A stretch of 60,026 bases of DNA from Spirochaetia bacterium UBA6919 (GCA_002450905.1 DKAT01000092.1:3876-63901); one strand, 5' to 3'. Positions 35,099-44,057 are shown, numbered from the stretch's first letter. The notes: generated by a model not told the origin, from the sequence alone. Numbers and translations are program-made.

Positions 35099-35407
35099 AT
35101 GACATCTCAAAAATTAAACCTAAACATCCTTGGAATGAGTTGCGGACATTGTGAAAAAACAATCCAGCAAGCCCTTGAAAAAATGGATGGCGTAATGAAA
35201 GCTGAAATCGATCATAAAAAAGAACAGGGTATCATTGATTTTAATCCTCATCAAATTCACCAGGAAGACATTGAAAATAAGATTATCGAATTGGGATATT
35301 CTATTAAGAAAGGGAAAATTCAAACATGGCTTGAAAAAATGGCTAAATCCAATGAAAAATCTTTCGGACACGGTAAAATGGATTGCTGTTCCATCAGAAA
35401 AAATTAA
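35099..35407 (+). CDS. copZ: CopZ-like copper chaperone (HMA domain) with Cys-containing tail
   Basis: A 102-aa cytosolic protein expected to carry Cu(I) to CopA and CsoR. The HMA domain (residues 1-70) has the metal site GMSCGHCEKTI and the usual beta-alpha-beta layout. A tail of about 30 residues, absent from ordinary CopZ (about 70 aa), ends with CC (MDCCSIRKN) and a His, so it may add a second metal site. A very strong ribosome site (AAGGAGG) precedes it. First gene of the operon copZ-csoR-His-rich-copA-racemase. Confidence 0.85.
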   Translation: MTSQKLNLNILGMSCGHCEKTIQQALEKMDGVMKAEIDHKKEQGIIDFNPHQIHQEDIENKIIELGYSIKKGKIQTWLEKMAKSNEKSFGHGKMDCCSIRKN

Positions 35408-35417
35408 AGGGGTCTCT

Positions 35418-35723
35418 ATGAATAATCCCGTAATGCACTGCCATGAGGTGGGACTGGCTAAGCATGAAGACCAGTTGATAAGGCTTAGAAAGATTGAAGG
35501 ACAGGTTAAAGGTCTTCAGAAAATGATTAAAAGTGATCGGTACTGTATTGATATACTAACACAGATCAAATCCGTAAAAAACGCCTTATCTAAAGTGGAA
35601 GAAAATATTTTAAAACGCCACATTGAGACCTGTGTCAAAGATGCAATACAAAGTGGATCGAAAGAGGAGATGGAAACAAAGATAGATGAAATTATAAATA
35701 TCATTTCAAAGGTCACACAATAA
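35418..35723 (+). CDS. csoR: Copper-sensing repressor CsoR
   Basis: A 101-aa, DUF156 family, all-helical DNA-binding repressor. The Cu(I) ligand set Cys-His-Cys is present as RYCIDIL, then KRHIETC. This distinguishes it from formaldehyde-type FrmR and supports copper sensing. The ATG at 35418 is used because AAAGGGG is just upstream and overlaps the end of copZ; a longer open frame from 35235 lies inside copZ in another frame and is not the gene. The N-terminal MHCHEVGLAKHEDQ adds extra Cys/His. It probably represses its own operon through the site near 35048. Confidence 0.93.
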   Translation: MNNPVMHCHEVGLAKHEDQLIRLRKIEGQVKGLQKMIKSDRYCIDILTQIKSVKNALSKVEENILKRHIETCVKDAIQSGSKEEMETKIDEIINIISKVTQ

Positions 35724-35770
35724 TTCGGACTTATAAATAATTATAAGTTTAAATATTTCAGGAGGTTGTT

Positions 35771-36037
35771 ATGAAACGCTTTTCACTAATAATAATTGTG
35801 ATAATTTCCATGATTAGTTTGTCTCTCATAGGATATGCACAAACTTATCATCATTCCAATAATTATCAAATGATGAGAGTTGATAATGATTCTCATCACA
35901 ATGATCGGGATCATCATCGAGGTCGTCGGGATGGAAGGCATCACCACAATGACAGCGATCATAAGTCTCATCACAACGATCAGAATCACCATAACCAAGG
36001 AAATCATCACAATAATCATTCAGGACACTGCAGATAA
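35771..36037 (+). CDS. His-rich exported protein of the copper operon
   Basis: An 88-aa precursor. Signal peptide MKRFSLIIIVIISMISLSLI with likely cleavage after GYA. The mature 65 residues contain 18 His, mostly as HH or HHH pairs among Asn and Asp, plus a Met pair and a C-terminal Cys. This composition suggests a disordered periplasmic metal buffer, for copper given its position between csoR and copA. It has its own strong AGGAGG. No family recognised; the low-complexity part makes homology searches unreliable. The opposite-strand open frames here are shadows. Confidence 0.75.
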   Translation: MKRFSLIIIVIISMISLSLIGYAQTYHHSNNYQMMRVDNDSHHNDRDHHRGRRDGRHHHNDSDHKSHHNDQNHHNQGNHHNNHSGHCR

Positions 36038-36046
36038 TCTGTAGGG

Positions 36047-36074
36047 CTTCCGTGGGTTTATTCACCTGCGGAAG
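36047..36074 (+). terminator. Hairpin between the His-rich gene and copA (attenuator candidate)
   Basis: An 11-bp stem, CTTCCGTGGGT (36047-36057) with ACCTGCGGAAG (36064-36074), with two wobble pairs and a 6-base loop, starting 10 bp after the His-rich stop. Only a poor T-rich stretch follows (GTTTCTTTAT, 12 bp on), so full termination is doubtful. A partial terminator or an mRNA-stabilising element that sets the ratio of upstream genes to copA fits better. Confidence 0.5.
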
Positions 36075-36111
36075 TCTGGAAAGTTTCTTTATATTGAGGA
36101 GATAACAAATC

Positions 36112-38844
36112 ATGACAACCCATGAAGAAATCATTAAAATCAAAGGAATGACCTGTAATAACTGTGTGAGACATGTTACTGAATCTCTATCAATAATAGA
36201 AGGGGTATCTGAAGTCCATGTTTCCTTAGAAAATAATTCGGCACGTGTTCTAATAAATAATAATAGAACCGATATCCTTGAAAATCTCCATCAGGCTATT
36301 CGTCAGGCAGGATATGATATTGGAGAATCGATTAAACCTCCAATGACACCAATATTTTTAAGTGATCTCCCCAGTCTCCCACAATTGAACAATATATCAC
36401 AAGCATCTATAACTCATGAACCCGTTATTACAAAAGAACTAATTAATATTAATCTCCCAATTACAGGAATGACCTGTGCCTCGTGTGCTTCAGCCATTGA
36501 AAATTCATTGAAGAAAATGGATTCTGTCACAGCCCAGGTGAATTTTGCTTCTGAGAAAGCTCATGTATCCTTCAATCCCCAAAAAACCACTCTGGATAAT
36601 CTTATAAAAGGGATTCTTTCCGCAGGAGATTATCATGTCATAACAGAGAAGGCAGATTTTCAGATCACTGGTATAACCTGTGCCTCCTGTATCAATACCA
36701 TCGAGTCCGCCCTCAATTCTCATGAGGGAACGATTTCAGCCAATGTCAATTTCGCAAAAGAAATAGCCAGTATTACTTTCATTCCTGGTATCACCAATAA
36801 ATCCAATCTGATTAAAGTGATTCACGATGCAGGTTATGGTGCCATTGATCTGAGCAACAAATCCAATGGTAATGATATTAAAGAAAGGGAAATTGCATTA
36901 TTACAAAAGAAATTATTGATTGGAATTTTACTAAGCCTACCTATATTTATAATAAGCATGGGCTCAGACTTCTTTCACTGGCAAATCACATATAAACATT
37001 GGATATTATTCCTCCTCACCACACCAGTCCAGTTCTTCGTGGGATTACAATTCATTAAAGGGGCTTTCAAAACAGCACGTCATTTTCGTGCCAATATGGA
37101 TACCCTTGTCGCCATGGGAACCCTATCCGCCTATCTATACAGTACCATTGTCACACTAAATATCGTCAAGGGACATGTTTATTTCGAAGCTGCAGCCATT
37201 GTTATAACCCTAATCCTACTTGGTAAATTCCTCGAAGCCCGTGCAAAATCCAAAACATCCGAAGCAATACAAAAACTAATTGGTCTCCAGGCTAAATCAG
37301 CAAAGGTTATCAGAGATAACAAAGAATTCGAAATCCCTATCGAAGAAGTTATCATCGGGGATCAAATCATCATCCGACCTGGAGAACGTATCCCGGTAGA
37401 TGGTATCGTGAAATCAGGAGAATCATATATCGATCAATCCATGCTCACAGGCGAGCCAATACCCGTTAAGAAGACTAATAATGATCAGATCGTAAGTGGA
37501 ACACTAAATCAGAAAGGAAGCCTTATTATTATCGCTCAGAAAATAGGGATGGAAACGGTTCTTTCCAGGATGATCCAATTGGTAGAAGAAGCACAGGGAT
37601 CAAAAGCCCCAATCCAGAGAATGGCAGATAAAGTAGCCGGTGTATTCGTGCCTATTGTCCTTGTCATCGCCATGATCACGTTTTCATTGTGGTTTATTCT
37701 ACTTTCCTTAAATATCATCCAACCCTCATTAGATCAGACAATCTTCGCTAAAGCTCTTATCAATATGGTTGCAGTGCTGGTGATTGCCTGTCCCTGTGCA
37801 ATGGGTTTAGCGACTCCCACAGCAATTATGGTAGGTACCGGAAAGGGAGCCGAGAATGGAATCCTTATTAAGAATGCAGAGAGTCTTGAAACAGCTCATA
37901 AAATAACTACCATCGTCTTTGATAAGACAGGAACTCTAACCAAAGGGAAACCTCAGGTAACAGATCTTATATCTCTTAATGGAAAGAAGGAATCTGAGAT
38001 TATTAAACTCATCGCAACTGCTGAAAAAGATTCAGAGCACCCATTAGCCCAAGCCATTCTTCAGAAGGCAAAAGAGCATAATATCCCTATTCATAAACCA
38101 GAGCACTTTGAATCCATAAGTGGAAAAGGGATTATTGCCCAATATAACCAGCAAACCCTCATAATTGGTAATGAGAAACTGATGTCCGATTATAAAATCT
38201 CTATGGAGAAAGCCCAAACAACTGTTATATCTTTGGAATCTCAGGCTAAGACAGTTATTTATTTTGCTATCAATAAGTCTTTAGAAGGAATAATAGCCAT
38301 CTCAGATCAGATAAAGGATTCATCTTTAAATGCCATCAAATCCCTTCACTCCATGGGTATTGAAACAGTACTCTTAACAGGAGACAATCGTTTCACAGGA
38401 GATGTCATCGCTAAACAGGTTGGGATTGACAGAGTCATAGCAGAAGTCCTTCCTCATGAAAAAATGGATACTATAAGAAAACTTCAGTCTGAGGGCAAGA
38501 AAGTCGCTATGGTAGGAGATGGGATAAATGATGCCCCTGCCCTTGCTCAGGCGGATATTGGAATCGCAATAGGGAGTGGTACAGATATCGCTGTAGAAGC
38601 TTCGGATATCACCTTAATGAAGGATAGTTTAATGGGGGTACCTGAAGCTATATTATTGAGTCGTAAGACCATGAGAACCATTAAGATGAATCTCTTCTGG
38701 GCATTTATCTATAATGTTATTGGCATCCCCTTTGCAGCCCTTGGATTCTTAAATCCCATGATAGCAGGAGCTGCTATGGCAATGAGTTCTGTATCGGTGG
38801 TCTCCAATTCTCTAATCCTCAAACAAGTGAAATTATCATCATGA
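36112..38844 (+). CDS. copA: Cu(I)-exporting P1B-type ATPase CopA with three HMA domains
   Basis: A 910-aa inner-membrane pump exporting Cu(I) from the cytosol. Three N-terminal HMA domains have metal sites GMTCNNC (about residue 13), GMTCASC (about 120) and GITCASC (about 188); domains 2 and 3 follow directly on each other. Then come eight predicted membrane helices with the transport motif CPCAMG, actuator TGEP, phosphorylation site DKTGTLTKG, HP (SEHPLAQA) and GDGINDAPAL. Two N-terminal HMA domains are more usual in bacterial CopA. RBS GAGGAG. Its stop overlaps the start of the racemase gene. Confidence 0.97.
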   Translation: MTTHEEIIKIKGMTCNNCVRHVTESLSIIEGVSEVHVSLENNSARVLINNNRTDILENLHQAIRQAGYDIGESIKPPMTPIFLSDLPSLPQLNNISQASITHEPVITKELININLPITGMTCASCASAIENSLKKMDSVTAQVNFASEKAHVSFNPQKTTLDNLIKGILSAGDYHVITEKADFQITGITCASCINTIESALNSHEGTISANVNFAKEIASITFIPGITNKSNLIKVIHDAGYGAIDLSNKSNGNDIKEREIALLQKKLLIGILLSLPIFIISMGSDFFHWQITYKHWILFLLTTPVQFFVGLQFIKGAFKTARHFRANMDTLVAMGTLSAYLYSTIVTLNIVKGHVYFEAAAIVITLILLGKFLEARAKSKTSEAIQKLIGLQAKSAKVIRDNKEFEIPIEEVIIGDQIIIRPGERIPVDGIVKSGESYIDQSMLTGEPIPVKKTNNDQIVSGTLNQKGSLIIIAQKIGMETVLSRMIQLVEEAQGSKAPIQRMADKVAGVFVPIVLVIAMITFSLWFILLSLNIIQPSLDQTIFAKALINMVAVLVIACPCAMGLATPTAIMVGTGKGAENGILIKNAESLETAHKITTIVFDKTGTLTKGKPQVTDLISLNGKKESEIIKLIATAEKDSEHPLAQAILQKAKEHNIPIHKPEHFESISGKGIIAQYNQQTLIIGNEKLMSDYKISMEKAQTTVISLESQAKTVIYFAINKSLEGIIAISDQIKDSSLNAIKSLHSMGIETVLLTGDNRFTGDVIAKQVGIDRVIAEVLPHEKMDTIRKLQSEGKKVAMVGDGINDAPALAQADIGIAIGSGTDIAVEASDITLMKDSLMGVPEAILLSRKTMRTIKMNLFWAFIYNVIGIPFAALGFLNPMIAGAAMAMSSVSVVSNSLILKQVKLSS

Positions 38845-39539
38845 AAACGATTGGATTAATTGGTGGAATGAGTTGGGAATCTACAATTTCATATTACCGA
38901 ATTATTAATGAAACAGTTAAGAAAAAATTGGGTGGATTTCATTCTGCTAAAATTATTCTATATAGTGTGAATTTCCATGAAATTGAGAGAATGTTACAAT
39001 CCGGTGATTGGATTGCAGCAGGAAAATTATTAGTTCAAGCTGGAAATTCTCTTATGGCTGGTGGTGCAGATTTCTTAATTCTATGTACAAATACAATGCA
39101 TCGGATAGCAGAAATGATCGAAAATGAAGTAGGTATCCCATTATACCATATAGCAGATGCTACTGCTAAAGAGATTAATCAAGCAGGACTAACAAGAATT
39201 GGGTTACTAGGGACTCGTTTTACAATGGAACAGGATTTTTTTAAGGATCGACTTCTTCATCAGCATGGAATTGAAATTATCATCCCTGATGAAAAATCTC
39301 GAGAAAGTATACATAGAATTATCTTTGAGGAACTTTGCCAGGGAATAATCCTCGAGAAATCAAGAAGTATTTATCGGGATATTATTAACAAACTTATCGA
39401 CAAACAAGTCCAGGGAATAATCCTTGGATGTACCGAAATCCCAATGCTTATTAATAAAGAAGATAGTTCTGTCCCATTATTTGATACTACGGCTATTCAT
39501 GCCTGTGCCGCTGCAGAAGTTTCACTTGATAATCACTAG
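38841..39539 (+). CDS. Aspartate/glutamate racemase family protein
   Basis: A 232-aa cytosolic PLP-independent racemase family member (YgeA/aspartate racemase type). It starts MKTIGLIGGMSWEST and has both catalytic Cys positions, LILCTNTMH (about residue 83) and GCTEIPM (about 194). It should racemise an amino acid (Asp, Glu or a broader set). The ATG overlaps the copA stop by 4 bp (ATGA), so it is translationally coupled to the copper pump, an unexpected pairing. The 27-bp repeat begins 22 bp after its stop. Confidence 0.88.
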   Translation: MKTIGLIGGMSWESTISYYRIINETVKKKLGGFHSAKIILYSVNFHEIERMLQSGDWIAAGKLLVQAGNSLMAGGADFLILCTNTMHRIAEMIENEVGIPLYHIADATAKEINQAGLTRIGLLGTRFTMEQDFFKDRLLHQHGIEIIIPDEKSRESIHRIIFEELCQGIILEKSRSIYRDIINKLIDKQVQGIILGCTEIPMLINKEDSSVPLFDTTAIHACAAAEVSLDNH

Positions 39540-39560
39540 TGATCGCTTCTACCAAACAGG

Positions 39561-39587
39561 ATCGGAATCAAAAATTTCAGTTCCGAT
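39561..39587 (+). repeat. 27-bp dispersed inverted repeat, copy 4
   Basis: Left arm ATCGGAATCA, right arm TCAGTTCCGAT. Orientation A. Only 22 bp after the racemase stop, closer than any other copy, and in the convergent gap before the TPR gene. Confidence 0.68.
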
Positions 39588-39704
39588 TGTGATTCGTCTT
39601 AACTTCTGTGGTTTAATAAAATGATATTTTCTTGAAATTAGTTTTATCGAAATGATTTTACTATCGATGATATGAATTATTTATATGGAAAAAGTATTGC
39701 ATCA

Positions 39705-40880
39705 TTAAACCAAATCTTTTTTTATACCTAAAATCTTCTTCAAACCCTGAATTTTTTTATAAACCCTCTCCCAAATTATTTCTGAATTGGTTAAGTCAAT
39801 ACAGATTAAATATTCTTTGAGAGCTAATTTATATTTTTTTAATTTCTGATAAATCTGACCCATTCGGTAGTGTGGGAGATCATATTTGGGATCCAGTTGG
39901 CTTGCTTTGGTATATAATTTAATACTGGTTATATACTTTTTTAATTTATGAAATGCCATTCCCAGGTGATAATAGAACATAGCGACATTTTGATTTATAG
40001 AAACAGCCCTATTAAAGCTCTGAATTGCTTTCTTCAGATCATTTCTTTTGAATGCAATTTGCCCTGATAAATCATAATAATAGGCATTATCCGGATCTAA
40101 TTGGATTCCCTGATGGATTTCAATTTCAGCGGAATCGTATTTTTTTAATCGGAAATAACATAGGGATAAATAATAATAAAATGCTGATATTTTTGGATTA
40201 AAAGATATGGCCTTTCTGAAGTACTTTTGAGCCTTTGAATATTTTCCGTAATTAAAATGAAGGAGCCCCAGATTATATATGGCGGGGAGATATTTTTTTT
40301 CGATTTGAAGGGACTTGATATAATATCTACGACCTATTTCGTAATCTCCTTGATCTTTAAAAAATACGGGATGATTGCTGTCTCCCAGAAGGGCATAGGC
40401 TTCGTGATCTTTTGGATTTAATTGAATTGCTTTTTTTGCATATTGGATCAACAAATTTCTCTTTTCAAATTGTCTTGAGTGAAGGGCAAGTGCTGTATAA
40501 CCCTTACTTAAACTGGGATTGAGCTTTATGGAATACAAAGCATATTTAAAAGCTTTATCATAATAATAATCCGCCTTGCGATATTCTGCTTTCAGGGAAT
40601 AGTGCTGACCAATTCTGGAATACGACATGGACAACATGGCATAGATCAAAGCATCTTCAGGTGTTCCGCTCATACAATTTTCAAATAGCTCTATAGCCCT
40701 TTGATAATCATTTAACGCAGATCGATTATAATATTCCATTGCATTATTAAAAAGAGATTCTCTGACCTTAGGATCTTTGATATTGACTGATGGGGTACAT
40801 TTTCCCAAAAAAAATCCGCTTATCAGGAAAAGAATTACGGGGATTAACAAAATATTTTTACTGGACTTATTATAAGGCAT
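39705..40880 (-). CDS. TPR-repeat protein, probably membrane-anchored or lipoprotein
   Basis: A 391-aa protein. The N-terminus has one hydrophobic segment (ILLIPVILFLISGFFLGKC) with a relaxed lipobox LGKC, so it is likely exported and lipid-anchored. From about residue 35 to 385 it consists of about ten tetratricopeptide repeats (for example AIYNLGLLHFNYGKYSKAQK and YYHLGMAFHKLKKYITSIK), a protein-interaction scaffold. No catalytic domain. No clear ribosome site precedes the ATG. Monocistronic by spacing; partner unknown. Confidence 0.85.
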   Translation of the reverse strand: MPYNKSSKNILLIPVILFLISGFFLGKCTPSVNIKDPKVRESLFNNAMEYYNRSALNDYQRAIELFENCMSGTPEDALIYAMLSMSYSRIGQHYSLKAEYRKADYYYDKAFKYALYSIKLNPSLSKGYTALALHSRQFEKRNLLIQYAKKAIQLNPKDHEAYALLGDSNHPVFFKDQGDYEIGRRYYIKSLQIEKKYLPAIYNLGLLHFNYGKYSKAQKYFRKAISFNPKISAFYYYLSLCYFRLKKYDSAEIEIHQGIQLDPDNAYYYDLSGQIAFKRNDLKKAIQSFNRAVSINQNVAMFYYHLGMAFHKLKKYITSIKLYTKASQLDPKYDLPHYRMGQIYQKLKKYKLALKEYLICIDLTNSEIIWERVYKKIQGLKKILGIKKDLV

Positions 40881-41335
40881 TTATATTTTATCGACTTTTT
40901 TTTAAGAATATTCATTTCACTACAACTATCGATAAACAATATTTTGAAATTAATCAATAATTCCCAGTGAATTCAGATAAGATAATAATTTTGTTGATAG
41001 ATTGTGGGTAATTCTATCCAATCCTTTGAAAAAATCTTTTAATTATTTTAAAATTAATCAATAAATCAGTGGTTTTAAAATGTCTGTTCTCTGTTGATAA
41101 CTTGTTGATAAGTTGAAAATCGTTTGTCATTCGATTTATTGACATTTTGATAATACAATTAGTTGTTATTTATTAAAAACAATGTGATAAGTAAAATAAT
41201 GGTAATCAATTTTCTTTGTATATTTGCAATCATTCTATATTCCTGTTGAAAACATTTTCGGATTGATTGAATTAAAATGATAATAGCAATAAATTATTTT
41301 AAGGGATTATTCTTAGTAGAGTGAGATGGTTTTGA
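40881..41335. other. 455-bp AT-rich non-coding region with paired DnaA-box-like sequences
   Basis: No gene. It contains TGTTGATAG (40992-41000) and TGTGGGTAA (41003-41011), and, exactly 100 bp further, TGTTGATAA (41092-41100) and TGTTGATAA (41103-41111). Within each pair the starts are 11 bp apart. Each 9-mer is one or two mismatches from the DnaA box TGTGGATAA. Flanking sequence is almost pure A/T. It may be a DnaA-binding or origin-like locus, or chance in AT-rich DNA. Confidence 0.35.
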
Positions 41336-42172
41336 TTAATCTTCGTAGATCATTACGCGATTTTTACCTGATCGTTTGGCTTTGTATAAGGATTTATCAG
41401 CTAGTTCGATGAGGATTTGTTTATTGATTGGTTGGTTTGCAGTTTTTGAGGAGACGCCAATACTTACTGAGATGGAGAAATCCACACCATTAATTGAGAA
41501 AACCTCATTCTCCACTTTCTCACGGATTCTTTCAGCTGTCATTAAAGCACCTGTAGTATCAGTTTCGGGGAGGACCACAGTAAATTCTTCCCCACCATAG
41601 CGACAAATCACATCGGCAGTCCGACAAGAATCCATCAGTATTAATGCAATTTTCATCAGGACGATATCCCCTGTTTGGTGTCCGTATGTATCATTGATAG
41701 ATTTAAAATTATCGACATCAATCATTAGACAGGATATAGGGAAACCTCTTCTATGGGATCTGGATATTTCTTTTTCAATTCTTTCTTCTAAATATCTTCT
41801 GTTATAAAGATTAGTGAGGGGATCGACGGTACAAACTTCTTCGAGTTGGGTTATTCTTTGGGTTAATTGATCAAATTGCTTAATTTTATCGTGAATATTT
41901 TTTTGTTGAGATACGAATATCAGATGGACATCTTTGAGATCATTCTGTGTTGAGATGTGATTAAATAAGTCGTTTTCTTGATTTGATGATGTATCCAGAT
42001 CATAGAGGATAAAATCCGGACGATTTGATTTAAGATTTTCTAATATTTTATTACAATTGCTTGCATGGATGACAGAGAATCGTGTGTCTTTTTCAAGTTT
42101 GTTGATGAAATGCAGAATAGAGGTCGTAGTATTTTCTTCACCCTCAGCGAAAATTATAGTCGCAGAATCCAT
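41336..42172 (-). CDS. Diguanylate cyclase with N-terminal receiver-like domain
   Basis: A 278-aa protein that should make c-di-GMP. Residues 1-105 resemble a receiver fold (FILYDLDTS at the acceptor strand) but lack the N-terminal acidic pair, so phosphorylation is doubtful. The GGDEF domain (about 115-277) is intact: DPLTNLYNRRYLEE, MIDVDNFKSINDTYGH, active-site RYGGEEF, and the inhibitory site RTAD five residues ahead of it. AAGGG lies 3 bp before the ATG. It is opposed functionally to the EAL protein at 8734. Confidence 0.92.
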   Translation of the reverse strand: MDSATIIFAEGEENTTTSILHFINKLEKDTRFSVIHASNCNKILENLKSNRPDFILYDLDTSSNQENDLFNHISTQNDLKDVHLIFVSQQKNIHDKIKQFDQLTQRITQLEEVCTVDPLTNLYNRRYLEERIEKEISRSHRRGFPISCLMIDVDNFKSINDTYGHQTGDIVLMKIALILMDSCRTADVICRYGGEEFTVVLPETDTTGALMTAERIREKVENEVFSINGVDFSISVSIGVSSKTANQPINKQILIELADKSLYKAKRSGKNRVMIYED

Positions 42173-42358
42173 ATACCCTTACCCAATAAATATACACTGT
42201 AGTCTAAAATAGTATTTATTAAAATAATATTAAAAATTAAATTAGTCAATCATTTTTTTTAAATTTAATTAAAATCCTTTATATTTTATTTGAATTTTAT
42301 TATATATTTATAAAGAAATATGAATATTAGGTCATTTCGTCATTTGATTAGGTAAAAC

Positions 42359-43201
42359 ATGACAAAACAAGAAATTCACAAACAAATACTCAAAGAGATT
42401 GATAGTATACCGCCAATCCCTGAAAATATCAATACCATTAAAGCACTCATTAAAAATCCCAATGCAAGTATTGAAAAGATTTCATTTTATGTAAAGCTCG
42501 ACCCAGCCCTAACCGCTGATCTCATTAAAATTGCCAATTCAGCTTGGTATATGACTAGAACTAAAGTGGGAACCGCTGAAAGAGCCATTACCACCATCGG
42601 ATTAAGACAGTTTGAAACGGTGTTATTATCACTTGCTGCTAAAAAAGTCCTTTCTGAGAGGTATCAATTTGCTGAACAAATATGGGAACACTCCTATAAA
42701 TGTGCTTTCTATGCCCAGCAGCTTGCTAAGATGATATCATTAACCGTCGAACTGGAAAATGCATATACTGCGGGATTGCTTCATGACATAGGGAAATTAG
42801 TTTTACTAACCCTTGATTCTAATATGGTAGAGCGAATTGTTACATTGAGTGAGAAAAAAAATATTCCAATCCATGAAATTGAGAAACTTGCGATCGGATT
42901 AAGTCATGCTGATATAGGAGAACTGATTGCTTCAAACTGGAATTTTCCATCTCATCTTGCTGTTGCTATAGGACATCATCATGATCCAAAACTAGTAAAA
43001 GAAGAATGGCAGACCCTCACTTATATAACCTATCTGGCAAATATTTTATCCCAGGACGACGAAGCATCTCCTGACTTATTCAATAAAATTGACAAAAAAG
43101 TCCTCGATTTTTTTAATATTGATTCAGATAAAAAATTAGAGATCACAATGAGAACGCTGTATGAATTTTATAAATCAGTTGCGGATGCATTAAAGTTTTA
43201 A
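42359..43201 (+). CDS. HDOD domain protein
   Basis: A 280-aa protein. An HDOD domain (degenerate HD-like output domain) covers about residues 12-215: PPIPENINTIKALI, DPALTADLIKIANSAWY, and an HD-like AGLLHDIGKLVLL near residue 142, with HADIG later. HDOD proteins act in signalling, often with c-di-GMP or two-component systems; many are not hydrolases. No second domain is attached. It is divergent from the diguanylate cyclase gene (186 bp apart), which may share regulation. Confidence 0.88.
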   Translation: MTKQEIHKQILKEIDSIPPIPENINTIKALIKNPNASIEKISFYVKLDPALTADLIKIANSAWYMTRTKVGTAERAITTIGLRQFETVLLSLAAKKVLSERYQFAEQIWEHSYKCAFYAQQLAKMISLTVELENAYTAGLLHDIGKLVLLTLDSNMVERIVTLSEKKNIPIHEIEKLAIGLSHADIGELIASNWNFPSHLAVAIGHHHDPKLVKEEWQTLTYITYLANILSQDDEASPDLFNKIDKKVLDFFNIDSDKKLEITMRTLYEFYKSVADALKF

Positions 43202-43309
43202 GGAAGGGATCTTAAATTAGCAGGACTACCTGTTAAATCAATCATGTTATTAATGACTTCACTTTAATTAGAATGGAATGAATGATCAGAAGATATAGGG
43301 GAATTTCAA

Positions 43310-43936
43310 ATGTCCAGTAGCACAAACTATTTTAATCATCACGCACATCAATGGGATGACCTCCAAAAGTCTTATTATGATGAAAGTATTATCCAGACAG
43401 CTAAAATCCATGGGATGCTAAACGATGAAATGGTGATTGCCGATATGGGATGCGGAACAGGATTCATGGCTATGGGATTAGCTGGGGATGTCAAAGAGGT
43501 TATCGCTATTGATCCTTCTGAAAACATGCTTGAGATCGTGAATCAAAAGTGCAAAGATAATTCTATCCAAAATATATCAACAAAACAAGGGGATATGCTC
43601 TCCATTCCCCTCTTGGATGAATCGGTTGACCGGGTCTTTTGTAATATGGTACTGCATCACATTGAAAATCCCTTATTAGCTATCAAGGAAGCCTATCGGG
43701 TATTAAAAAAAAGAGGTATTTTAATAATCACAGACCTGTCTAAACACCATGTCCAGTGGTTTAAAGAAGAAATGGCTGATATCTGGCTTGGATTTGAGCA
43801 GGATAATTTATTAGATTGGCTCACAGATGCAGGATTTAATAAGATGGGAGTAGAGCAAATCACGTCCAATTGTTGTACTGAAAAAGATTGTCAGAAGGTC
43901 AGTATCCCAATCCTAATTGCAACAGGTAAAAAATAA
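43310..43936 (+). CDS. Class I SAM-dependent methyltransferase
   Basis: A 208-aa soluble methyltransferase. Residues about 40-140 hold the SAM-binding motifs: motif I IADMGCGTGFMAMGL, acidic end of beta-2 AIDPSENML, then GDMLSIPL and MVLHHIENP. The opening NYFNHHAHQWDD and the general length recall methyltransferases often linked to metal(loid) regulators. The C-terminus has a Cys cluster (SNCCTEKDCQK) that might bind metal. The substrate cannot be assigned. RBS AGGGGAA. Confidence 0.85.
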   Translation: MSSSTNYFNHHAHQWDDLQKSYYDESIIQTAKIHGMLNDEMVIADMGCGTGFMAMGLAGDVKEVIAIDPSENMLEIVNQKCKDNSIQNISTKQGDMLSIPLLDESVDRVFCNMVLHHIENPLLAIKEAYRVLKKRGILIITDLSKHHVQWFKEEMADIWLGFEQDNLLDWLTDAGFNKMGVEQITSNCCTEKDCQKVSIPILIATGKK

Positions 43937-44030
43937 TTTCATTACGCTATAATTATATATTCACAGAACATTTCAATATCCTGACGATAAGTTAGTATAA
44001 AATATAAGCAAGGCAACGTAACCGAAGAGC

Positions 44031-44057
44031 ATCGGAATTAAAAAATCTGGTTCCGAT
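44031..44057 (+). repeat. 27-bp dispersed inverted repeat, copy 5
   Basis: Left arm ATCGGAATTA, right arm TGGTTCCGAT; orientation A, closest to the copy at 22512, including the preceding GC. It lies 95 bp after the methyltransferase stop; the rest of the 43937-44251 gap is AT-rich and shows no gene. Confidence 0.68.

Noticed and set aside
35235..35417. Longer N-terminus for CsoR
   Set aside because: This part lies inside copZ in another frame. The ATG at 35418 has a good ribosome site and gives the normal CsoR length.
35786..36143. Two minus-strand open frames opposite the His-rich gene
   Set aside because: They arise from the repetitive codons of the His-rich gene (CAT/CAC read backwards) and have no start signals.
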